Of a stretch of 12,985 bases of DNA, positions 1 to 6,279 are shown one piece after another (position 1 is the first letter of the stretch; the number at the start of each line of letters is the position of its first letter). A program made the position numbers and the translations under genes. Source of the DNA: PFJX01 sp038215555 (GTDB lineage Bacteria; Pseudomonadota; Gammaproteobacteria; Burkholderiales; Thiobacillaceae); assembly GCA_038215555.1 (NCBI GenBank), contig JBBQQT010000105.1:1-12985 (forward strand), written 5' to 3'. The notes beneath the pieces are model-generated. The model had not been told where the DNA came from. It did no database searches and was given only the letters and a program-made list of their open reading frames with translations.

Positions 1-591
1 GGGCGCGCCGATCACCGCTTCCGGAAACGTCTGGCGAATCACGTCAATGGAAGCATTTTTCAGGCTGACCGGACGCGCCAGGCCGACCAGCATTCCGTCG
101 TCGCGGTCGATCAGGGTGATTTCATCCGACAGCAGCCGCCAGCCGGACAGCATGAGCGCGGCGGTGAGCGTGCTTTTGCCGGCGCCGGGATCGCCCGGCA
201 ACACGACGGCACGGCCATTTTTTTCCAGCACGGCGGCATGCAGCATCAGGTAATGGTGGGCGTGGCCGGCGACACACCAGTTCAAACCCCATTCCATCAG
301 GGCGAAGGCATGGTTGGCCGGCAGCGGCTTGAATGGAGAGTGGCCGTCGTGCCAGAAATTGATCTGCGGCCGCAGCCAGCGGCGCAGGCCCGTTGGGTGA
401 CCAACGCGGACATGAAAATCCTGGAACTCGCCGTCATCAAGCGGGAAATCGGCATACAGCTTGAGCAGGCCTTCGGCGACAAGCGGCATGGGACTCTGAA
501 TACGGGTAACGAACGGGCCTGTGCGCAGAATCAGATCGTTGTTGGCCAGGCGCGCGCGTAATTGCGGCAGTGACAAGTCACCCACTTTCAT
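1..591 (-). CDS. HprK-related kinase A (HPr-rel-A system), C-terminus cut off by the window edge
   Basis: Translating the minus strand from the ATG at 591 gives 197 open codons to the window edge, so the C-terminal part is missing. A clear Walker A loop, GDPGAGKST, lies at residues 133-141, followed by LSDEITLI around 154-161, the layout of HPr kinase/phosphorylase-like P-loop kinases. The first ~110 residues do not resemble classical HprK, as expected for HprK-related kinase A. The start overlaps the stop of the PqqD-like gene (ATGA at 588-591), which implies translational coupling. This pairing is the basis for the HPr-rel-A assignment. The substrate is unknown, and phosphorylation of a peptide or protein presented by the PqqD partner is only inference. 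Classical HprK, regulator of the sugar PTS, is less likely given the small PqqD partner and the N-terminal region. Confidence 0.82.
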   Translation of the reverse strand, partial: MKVGDLSLPQLRARLANNDLILRTGPFVTRIQSPMPLVAEGLLKLYADFPLDDGEFQDFHVRVGHPTGLRRWLRPQINFWHDGHSPFKPLPANHAFALMEWGLNWCVAGHAHHYLMLHAAVLEKNGRAVVLPGDPGAGKSTLTAALMLSGWRLLSDEITLIDRDDGMLVGLARPVSLKNASIDVIRQTFPEAVIGAP

Positions 592-878
592 CGCGCGGGC
601 TCCGCATATTCAAGCCGGGCGAGTTCGTCCAGGATGGCGCCCAGCGCGGCTTGCGCCGGCTCGACATCCACTTCGGCAGCCTCGGCCAGCAGGCCGGCGA
701 GCGTCGATTCGTCGCTCGGTTCCTCCATGAGGCGTTGCAGAACCATTGCGGCGGCTTCGGAAAACCGATGTGTGTCACCGGCCGCGCCATGAAAGAAGAC
801 GTGTTCGCCCTCCCATTCGCGATGGCGCAAATCAGCTTCTGTCGGAATCTGCCAGAGACGGGCGGGCTCGAAAATCAT
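588..878 (-). CDS. PqqD-like peptide chaperone of the HPr-rel-A system
   Basis: A 96-residue protein starting MIFEPARLWQIP. It carries the PqqD-type pattern: an N-terminal beta region with FFHGAAGDTHRFSEAAAMVLQ (about 28-48) and an alanine/leucine-rich helical C-terminal half. PqqD-like proteins bind precursor peptides and present them to modifying enzymes; this subgroup travels with HprK-related kinase A instead of a radical SAM enzyme. It begins 39 nt after the prmC stop and overlaps the kinase start by 4 nt, so it is probably read from the hemA-prfA-prmC transcript or from a promoter inside prmC. No good ribosome binding site is visible before the ATG. No obvious precursor peptide gene is seen in the window. 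Confidence 0.78.
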   Translation of the reverse strand: MIFEPARLWQIPTEADLRHREWEGEHVFFHGAAGDTHRFSEAAAMVLQRLMEEPSDESTLAGLLAEAAEVDVEPAQAALGAILDELARLEYAEPAR

Positions 879-917
879 TGAAGTTAGATCGGGAACGTTT
901 GTCGCGGCGGGAGTGTA

Positions 918-1814
918 TCAGTCAGCTCGTTCAACTTTGTTACCCGGCCAGCATCCGCCGCTGACCCGGTGCTGACCGGCGAGATCGCGCAGTGTTTCGG
1001 TTTGCGCGAAGCCCCGCTCTCGCAACATCGCGATCACCGCGTCGGCTTGATCATAGCCGTGTTCCAGCAACAGCCAGCCGCTCTTGACCAGATGCGCCGG
1101 CGCGCCGGTGATGACGGCACGCAGGTCGCGGAGGCCATCGTCGCCGGCGGCAAGGGCTTGAATCGGCTCGTGGCGTAGATCACCGGTTTTCAGATGCGGG
1201 TCTGCGGCCTCGATGTAGGGCGGGTTGGAAACGATGATGTCGAAATTTTTTACACTTGTTTGTACTGTCGTCGCGGCGTACCAATCGCCGATCTCGAAAC
1301 GCACATTGCTGGCGCCGAGTCGACGCGCATTGTTTTGCGCAACAACCAGCGCATCAGGGGAAATATCCAATGCAATCACCTCCGTCTTCGGTCGATGCAA
1401 TGCCAGGGCGATGGCGATAGCGCCGCTGCCGGTGCCGAGATCGAGGACTTGGCAAGGCGTGTTTTCGGGTAGACGTTGCAACGCAGCTTCGACTAACAGT
1501 TCGGTATCCGGACGCGGAATCAATACTGCTGGCGTGATGGAGAAGTTGAGCCCATAAAATTCGCGCTCGCCGACGATGTAGGCGACCGGTTCACCCCCGG
1601 CGCGGCGGTCGATCAGCGCCGCAATGGCGTGTTGTTGTGCGGCGGTCGGCACGTCGCGGTCATGTGCAATCAACCAGGCGTGATCAACCTTGAGCGCATG
1701 TGACACGAGCACGCGGGCTTCGATGCGCGCCTCTCTTTTATCCAGCGACAGACTTTCCGCCAGCCTTGTGGTCGCGCCGGCCAGCAGCATGGCGATGGCG
1801 GCGGATGCGGTCAT
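918..1814 (-). CDS. prmC: Peptide chain release factor N5-glutamine methyltransferase
   Basis: Methylates the glutamine of the GGQ motif of RF1 and RF2 using S-adenosylmethionine, which raises peptide release efficiency. The 298-aa product has the usual two parts: a helical N-terminal domain (about 1-95, including the AYIVGEREFYG segment at 78-88) and a Rossmann methyltransferase domain. SAM-binding motif I, DLGTGSG, is at 125-131 and the substrate-glutamine motif NPPY at 197-200. Length and motifs match the family. The ATG overlaps the prfA stop by 4 nt (1811-1814), so the enzyme is translationally coupled to one of its own substrates, the arrangement also seen in E. coli. The ending, GCWPGNKVERAD, runs slightly past the usual end but shows nothing odd. 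Confidence 0.96.
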   Translation of the reverse strand: MTASAAIAMLLAGATTRLAESLSLDKREARIEARVLVSHALKVDHAWLIAHDRDVPTAAQQHAIAALIDRRAGGEPVAYIVGEREFYGLNFSITPAVLIPRPDTELLVEAALQRLPENTPCQVLDLGTGSGAIAIALALHRPKTEVIALDISPDALVVAQNNARRLGASNVRFEIGDWYAATTVQTSVKNFDIIVSNPPYIEAADPHLKTGDLRHEPIQALAAGDDGLRDLRAVITGAPAHLVKSGWLLLEHGYDQADAVIAMLRERGFAQTETLRDLAGQHRVSGGCWPGNKVERAD

Positions 1815-2893
1815 TCTTCGCCGGACAGCGCCGACAGCAATTCAGTTTGATGTTCAGTGGTCAATGCAGCGATCAGTTCGTCCAGGCCGCCTTCCATGAT
1901 CGAGTCGATCTTGTACAGCGTCAGATTGATGCGGTGGTCGGTGACGCGGCCTTGCGGGAAATTGTAGGTGCGGATGCGGTCGGAGCGGTCGCCGGTGCCG
2001 ATCAGGCTTTTGCGCGTGCTGGCGACCAGAGCGTGCTGTTCGCGTTCCTGCTGGTCCTTCAGGCGCGCCGCCAATACTGACAACGCTTGCGCTTTGTTCT
2101 TGTGTTGCGAGCGGTCGTCCTGGCATTCCACCACCATGCCGGTGGGCAGGTGGGTGATGCGGATGGCGGAGTCGGTTTTGTTGATGTGCTGGCCACCCGC
2201 GCCCGAGGCGCGGAAGGTGTCGATGCGCAATTCGGCCGGATTGATGTTGATTTCTGCGGCCGCGTCGGCTTCCGGCATCACCGCGACGGTGCAGGCGGAG
2301 GTGTGGATGCGGCCCTGAGTTTCGGTATCCGGTACGCGCTGGACGCGATGGCCGCCGGATTCAAACTTGAGTTTGGAATAGGCGCCGTTGCCGATGATAC
2401 GGGCGATGATTTCCTTGTAGCCGCCGACTTCGCCGTCGCTGGCGGAGACGATTTCGACTTTCCAACGTTGGCGTTCGGCATAGCGGGCATACATGCGGAA
2501 CAGGTCGCCGGCGAACAGCGAAGATTCGTTACCGCCGGTGCCGGCGCGAACTTCCAGAAAAATGTTGCGTTCGTCGTTGGGGTCGCGCGGCAGCAAGAGA
2601 ATCTGCAATTCGGCGTCGAGTGCGAGTAGTCGCTGCTTGGCGGTTTCGATTTCGTCCTGGGCGAATTCTTTCATCTCCGGATCGGCCAACAGGCTTTCAG
2701 CGGTGTCGAGATCGGCCTGGGCTTGTTGCCAGTCGTGGTAATGCTTGACCACCGGCATCAACTCGCTGTGTTCCTGATTCAGCTTGCGGTACTGCGCCAT
2801 GTCTGCCGTGGCGCGCTCGTCAGCGAGCAGGCCGCTGATCTCGTCAAGCCGATAGGCGAGCTGCTGAAGTTTGTTTTGCAGGCTGGGTTTCAT
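1811..2893 (-). CDS. prfA: Peptide chain release factor 1
   Basis: RF1 recognises UAA and UAG in the ribosomal A site and triggers peptidyl-tRNA hydrolysis. The 360-aa length is standard. The peptidyl transferase motif GAGGQ is at 231-235 (GGQ 233-235), inside RASGAGGQHINKTDSA. The long RSQHKNKAQALSVLAARL and TYNFPQGRVTDHRI signatures are present. The codon-recognition tripeptide, PxT in RF1 (PAT in E. coli), reads PDT at 188-190 (codons ccg gat acc), so the middle residue is acidic while the conserved Pro and Thr are kept. The gene lies between hemA and prmC, with a 4-nt overlap to prmC. The ATG at 2893 aligns with the family start, though no strong Shine-Dalgarno is visible. Confidence 0.97.
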   Translation of the reverse strand: MKPSLQNKLQQLAYRLDEISGLLADERATADMAQYRKLNQEHSELMPVVKHYHDWQQAQADLDTAESLLADPEMKEFAQDEIETAKQRLLALDAELQILLLPRDPNDERNIFLEVRAGTGGNESSLFAGDLFRMYARYAERQRWKVEIVSASDGEVGGYKEIIARIIGNGAYSKLKFESGGHRVQRVPDTETQGRIHTSACTVAVMPEADAAAEININPAELRIDTFRASGAGGQHINKTDSAIRITHLPTGMVVECQDDRSQHKNKAQALSVLAARLKDQQEREQHALVASTRKSLIGTGDRSDRIRTYNFPQGRVTDHRINLTLYKIDSIMEGGLDELIAALTTEHQTELLSALSGEE

Positions 2894-2912
2894 GGGGCGG
2901 GATGATTGGGTT

Positions 2913-2940
2913 CGTCATTCCCGCACAGGCGGGAATGACG
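2913..2940. repeat. Perfect 12-bp inverted repeat in the hemA-prfA gap
   Basis: Arms CGTCATTCCCGC (2913-2924) and GCGGGAATGACG (2929-2940) are perfectly complementary around a 4-nt loop, ACAG. It fills most of the 56-bp gap between hemA and prfA. No T-run follows on the minus strand, so it is not a classical terminator. The core ATTCCC...GGGAAT resembles short dispersed repeats known from Neisseria and other betaproteobacteria (dRS3-like), which is a recalled resemblance. As RNA it could stabilise message ends or separate hemA from prfA expression. Confidence 0.7.
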
Positions 2941-2949
2941 GCAAGGATG

Positions 2950-4203
2950 CTAATCCCCGTGCAGGTTGTACAGATGCGAGACCAGGCGGGCGAGTTCTTC
3001 GCGTTCGCTTTCGCCGGCCTGATTCAGTGCGTGGCTGGGTTCATGCAGCAGTTTGTTCATCAGGCAGCGACTCATCGCTTCCAGAACTGCGGCCGGATTT
3101 TCGCCGCGAGCCAGGGCTTTCTGGGCCTTCTCCATCTCGTGTCGACGCAACCGTTCGCCGTGATCGCGCAGGCTGCGGATAACCGGCACGGCCTGTCGGG
3201 TGTCCATCCAATGCATGAACTCATTGACGCGCGACTGGATGATCGCCTCGGCTTGAGAAACAGCGGATTGGCGGCTGTCCTGGCCGGCGCGCACCACCTC
3301 GCCGAGGTTGTCGACGGTGTACAGGAAAACGTCGTTGAGTTGGCCGACTTCGGTTTCGATGTCGCGTGGTACGGCCAGGTCGACCATGAACATCGGCCGA
3401 TGCTTGCGCTGCTTGACCGCGCGTTCAACCATGCCCAGGCCGACGATGGGCAGCGGGCTGGCAGTGGAGGTGACGACGATGTCGAACTCGGCCAGCAGTT
3501 CCGGTAGGTTGGTCAGCGCAGCCGCCTCACCGCCAAACTTGTTGGCCAGGTCGCGGGCACGCTCGATGGTGCGGTTCACCACCATCAGCCGGCGTGGATT
3601 ACGCGCGGCAAAGTGGGTAGCGACCAGATCGATCATTTCGCCGGCGCCGATGAACAGCACGGCCTGGTCGGCGATCGACGGGAAGATTCGTTCCGCCAAG
3701 GTGACCGCGGCGGCGGACATGGAGACTGTGCTGGAACCGATTTCAGTGGCGGTACGGACTTCTTTGGCGACCGAGAAAGTGCGCTGGAACAGCTTGTTGA
3801 GCAGCAAGCCCATGGTGCCGGCGTCATGCGCTTTTTCCGCCGCCTGCTTCATCTGGCCGAGAATCTGGGTTTCACCCAGCACCATCGAATCCAGTCCGGA
3901 GGCGACGCGGAAAGCATGATTCGCGGCTTCCTGTTGCGGCAGCAAATACAGATACGGCTTTACCTCGCGTGGCGGCAGGCCGTGGAAGTTGGCCAGCCAT
4001 TCGGCGACGTTTGCGGGTTCCTGCGTGTTGCAGTAAATCTCGGTCCGGTTGCAGGTCGAAAGAATGGCTGCTTCGCGCGCAATGCGGCGAACCCCGGTCA
4101 CATCGGACAGGGCTTTCGGCAGGATGTCGGGCGGAAACGCTACCCGCTCGCGGATCGAGACCGGAGCGGTATGATGGTTGACGCCGCAGGCAAAAAGCTG
4201 CAT
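2950..4203 (-). CDS. hemA: Glutamyl-tRNA reductase
   Basis: Reduces glutamate on glutamyl-tRNA(Glu) to glutamate-1-semialdehyde with NADPH, the first step of C5-pathway tetrapyrrole synthesis. The start chosen is the ATG at 4203, giving 417 aa beginning MQLFACGVNHHTAPVS, which matches the family start; an upstream TTG at 4215 would add only four residues and has no ribosome site. The catalytic cysteine is in STCNRTEIYC (Cys51). The SGLDSMVLGETQILGQ block is present, the NADPH-binding turn is GAGEM at 186-190, and VVNRT and a C-terminal dimerisation helix region follow. Length agrees with E. coli HemA (418). It is first in the hemA-prfA-prmC cluster and separated from prfA by a hairpin repeat. 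Confidence 0.96.
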   Translation of the reverse strand: MQLFACGVNHHTAPVSIRERVAFPPDILPKALSDVTGVRRIAREAAILSTCNRTEIYCNTQEPANVAEWLANFHGLPPREVKPYLYLLPQQEAANHAFRVASGLDSMVLGETQILGQMKQAAEKAHDAGTMGLLLNKLFQRTFSVAKEVRTATEIGSSTVSMSAAAVTLAERIFPSIADQAVLFIGAGEMIDLVATHFAARNPRRLMVVNRTIERARDLANKFGGEAAALTNLPELLAEFDIVVTSTASPLPIVGLGMVERAVKQRKHRPMFMVDLAVPRDIETEVGQLNDVFLYTVDNLGEVVRAGQDSRQSAVSQAEAIIQSRVNEFMHWMDTRQAVPVIRSLRDHGERLRRHEMEKAQKALARGENPAAVLEAMSRCLMNKLLHEPSHALNQAGESEREELARLVSHLYNLHGD

Positions 4204-4353
4204 TTCTCGTTTCAATCCGCGCCCGGCAAGGCCGAGCGAAACAACACGGGAGAGGTTACGCCTCTCCTGTATTCGGTTACCCCATGAAGGGGGAGGTTTC
4301 CAAACGGCGCTTGATTTTGAAGAATCAAGGCTTTAGGGGCGCGCATTGTACGC
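4204..4353 (-). promoter_or_regulatory. Leader region between mutarotase and hemA with two inverted repeats
   Basis: This 150-bp gap probably holds the hemA promoter and leader. Two perfect hairpins are visible. One has 7-bp arms at 4249-4255 (GGAGAGG) and 4261-4267 (CCTCTCC) around TTACG. The other has arms at 4310-4316 (CTTGATT) and 4323-4329 (AATCAAG) around a 6-nt loop. A TACAAT hexamer on the minus strand (4345-4350) could be a -10 box, but no convincing -35 box lies at the right distance. None of the hairpins is followed by a T-run on the minus strand. Regulatory function is not shown. Confidence 0.35.
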
Positions 4354-5259
4354 TCACAAGGCTTCTGCCGAATATTCCACCGTCATCCGGTGCGTTTCGC
4401 CAGCGGCCACGGTGACGACGTTTTCCAGCGCGTTGACCGATTCCACGCAGACCATCTGACGCCAGCCATCCGGGCCGAAGTCGCCCATCTTGTCGGCTTT
4501 CTCTTCCCACGGTGTCCACACCACGGTGGAACGGGAGCCGGTCTTGGCGATCTTGATGCGCCGTTCATAGGCGGGATCGACGATATAGCAGGTGGTTTCG
4601 GTATCGACATAGACCCGGTCGACTTCGCCGCTGAAGGTGATTGCGCCGCTCTGTGTACGACGTGTCGCTTCGCCCACTTTGTCGAGATAGGTGGTGTTCT
4701 CCAGGCCGGTGACCTGCACGGCTTCGATGTCGCTGATCTGGAGATAGGTGTGCAGAGCCTCGCCGATCTGAACCGGTGTGTCGCCCAGATTGGTGGTGTT
4801 GAGGCTGGCTTTCAGGCTGTGGCCGACGATGACGTTGAGTTCAACGTGCGTCTTGTGCGGCCATTGGCTGCGGGTCTGATCGTTGTCCAGCAGGGCCAGG
4901 GTGATTTCCGTCTCGCCGCTCGGCAATGCCGCGCTTTGCATGACTTCCCACATCACGGTGCGGGCGAAACCATGCCCGGGGAAGCTGGCTTCGCTGGCAT
5001 GCGCGCCAAACCAGGGCCAGCACACCGGCGCGCCACCACGAATCGATTTGCCGAGCGCGAACTTGGCGAACTTGGAGACCCAGATCACCGGTTCAACCTG
5101 ATCCTTCGGCCGGAAGGTGGTGATGTGCGCGCCCTGCAAACAGAGGTAGGCGGTGCCGAGCGGGTTGTCGATTTCGGCAAAGATCAGGCCGTTCGGGCCG
5201 TCGATGAATTTGAGTTGGTCGGCGATGGCAAAGCGGGCATTGAGGTCGGCGAGGGGCAT
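4354..5259 (-). CDS. D-hexose-6-phosphate mutarotase (YeaD-like aldose 1-epimerase family)
   Basis: A 301-aa galactose-mutarotase-fold protein that should interconvert the alpha and beta anomers of hexose 6-phosphates. Visible family features are KSIRGGAPVCWPWFG (71-85), where RGG and WPWFG line the sugar pocket, PGHGFARTVMWEV (94-106) with His96, GEALHTYLQISDI (166-178) with His170, and VCVESVNA (270-277) with Glu273 as candidate catalytic base. Length is typical of the YeaD group. The ATG at 5259 is preceded by GGAGA about 8 nt upstream. It lies downstream of the small membrane protein gene (59-bp gap) on the same strand and is followed by the hemA leader. No known pathway partner is adjacent, so its role in this cell is general sugar phosphate metabolism at best. 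Confidence 0.88.
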   Translation of the reverse strand: MPLADLNARFAIADQLKFIDGPNGLIFAEIDNPLGTAYLCLQGAHITTFRPKDQVEPVIWVSKFAKFALGKSIRGGAPVCWPWFGAHASEASFPGHGFARTVMWEVMQSAALPSGETEITLALLDNDQTRSQWPHKTHVELNVIVGHSLKASLNTTNLGDTPVQIGEALHTYLQISDIEAVQVTGLENTTYLDKVGEATRRTQSGAITFSGEVDRVYVDTETTCYIVDPAYERRIKIAKTGSRSTVVWTPWEEKADKMGDFGPDGWRQMVCVESVNALENVVTVAAGETHRMTVEYSAEAL

Positions 5260-5318
5260 GCGGGGTCTCCGGTTGAGTGAGGGTTGATTCGATTAGACGG
5301 GGGAAGTTGGCTGGGCGG

Positions 5319-5666
5319 TCAGGCGGTGAACAGCATGAGCCAGTTGGCAGCGATCATGAATCCGCTGAGCAGGCTGTAGAACACGCCACCGGTCTGGTTG
5401 TTGGCGTCACAGGCTTTGCCGAGCTTGAGCATGAACACGACGTAGAGGGCGGTCGCGATGGCGTTGAATGGCAACCAGACCAGCACCTTGAACCAGATCG
5501 CGACACTGGGGTCGGCGGTGTTGTTCCACATGCCATAGGCGAACAACAGATTGACCGCGATGGCGGCAGCGAGAAAGCCGCGCCAGTTGCGGAAGCGGTG
5601 CAGCGGGTCCGGCGCGGCTTCTTCAGTCGCTTCGGCCGGTGTTTCACGGACGTTGAATATCTGCAT
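5319..5666 (-). CDS. Small membrane protein with three predicted transmembrane segments, unknown function
   Basis: I do not recognise a family. Starting at the ATG at 5666 gives 115 aa beginning MQIFNVRETPAEATEEAAPD. An acidic, soluble N-terminus of about 25 residues is followed by hydrophobic stretches at roughly 29-46, 56-82 and 94-113, with the chain ending at MLFTA. A longer reading from 5708 would overlap the upstream gene's 3' end by 38 nt and has no support. The chosen start lies 4 nt after the stop of the Uma2-family gene, so the two are probably translated from one message. The segment WFKVLVWLPFNAIATALYVVF looks like a normal inner-membrane helix pair. No catalytic motif is evident. 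Confidence 0.75.
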   Translation of the reverse strand: MQIFNVRETPAEATEEAAPDPLHRFRNWRGFLAAAIAVNLLFAYGMWNNTADPSVAIWFKVLVWLPFNAIATALYVVFMLKLGKACDANNQTGGVFYSLLSGFMIAANWLMLFTA

Positions 5667-5670
5667 GGGC

Positions 5671-6270
5671 TCAGTATTCGGGTTGCGGCAAACGGGCGGC
5701 GAGTTCATCCCATTGGATGACGACGCCTTCCAGCACGCTTACCGGCGTTTCGCCACTGAGTTCCTGGGTGTCGGGTTTGCCATATTCGCCATTTATCAGC
5801 CGGTAAATGGTCAGAATGCGATCCGCCGGTTGAATCAGCCAGTATTCGAGAACGCCAGCCTGCTCGTAGAGGCGCCTTTTCTGGACATGATCCAGTCCTG
5901 CCGTGGAAGGAGAAAGGACTTCGACCACCCAGTCAGGTGCACCGCGCACACCTCTCCGATCCAGTTTGCTTTCGTCGCAAATGACCAGAACGTCGGGTTG
6001 CACGACAGTATCGATCTGCTCATCGGCTTCATTTTCCTTGGGTAAACGTACATCGAGCGGAGCGACATAGGCTTGGCAGGGTTTGCCCTGCAGTGCGTTG
6101 GCGGCTTGGCGGAAAACATCTCCTGTAACCATCTGATGCACCCGACCAGGCCTAGCCATCATCAACGCCAGTCCATCTATGAGCTGGTAACGCACGTTTT
6201 CCGGCCAAGTCAGATAGTCGGCATAGGTGTAATGCGTCGTATCGTCCGATTTGCGTTGTGGCAATCCCAT
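5671..6270 (-). CDS. Uma2-family (DUF820) restriction endonuclease-like protein
   Basis: A 199-aa protein with the Uma2 pattern: YQLIDGLALMM near 28-38, APLDVRLP near 70-77, VVQPDVLVICD near 89-99, GAPDWVVEVLSPST at 110-123 and a lysine at 131, then LYEQAGVLEYWLI. The fold belongs to the PD-(D/E)xK nuclease superfamily, with Asp93 and Glu117 as candidate metal ligands. Cellular function is not established for the family, which is often found in many copies per genome. A strong GGAGG lies 6-10 nt upstream of the ATG and abuts the ilvD stop (9-nt gap), so it is very likely co-transcribed with ilvD. Nothing is truncated. Confidence 0.88.
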   Translation of the reverse strand: MGLPQRKSDDTTHYTYADYLTWPENVRYQLIDGLALMMARPGRVHQMVTGDVFRQAANALQGKPCQAYVAPLDVRLPKENEADEQIDTVVQPDVLVICDESKLDRRGVRGAPDWVVEVLSPSTAGLDHVQKRRLYEQAGVLEYWLIQPADRILTIYRLINGEYGKPDTQELSGETPVSVLEGVVIQWDELAARLPQPEY

Positions 6271-6279
6271 GGCAACCTC

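Noticed and set aside
4390..5280. A 296-codon plus-strand open frame opposite the mutarotase gene
   Set aside because: It is a shadow of the mutarotase, rich in Ala, Gly and Asp with no recognisable motif.
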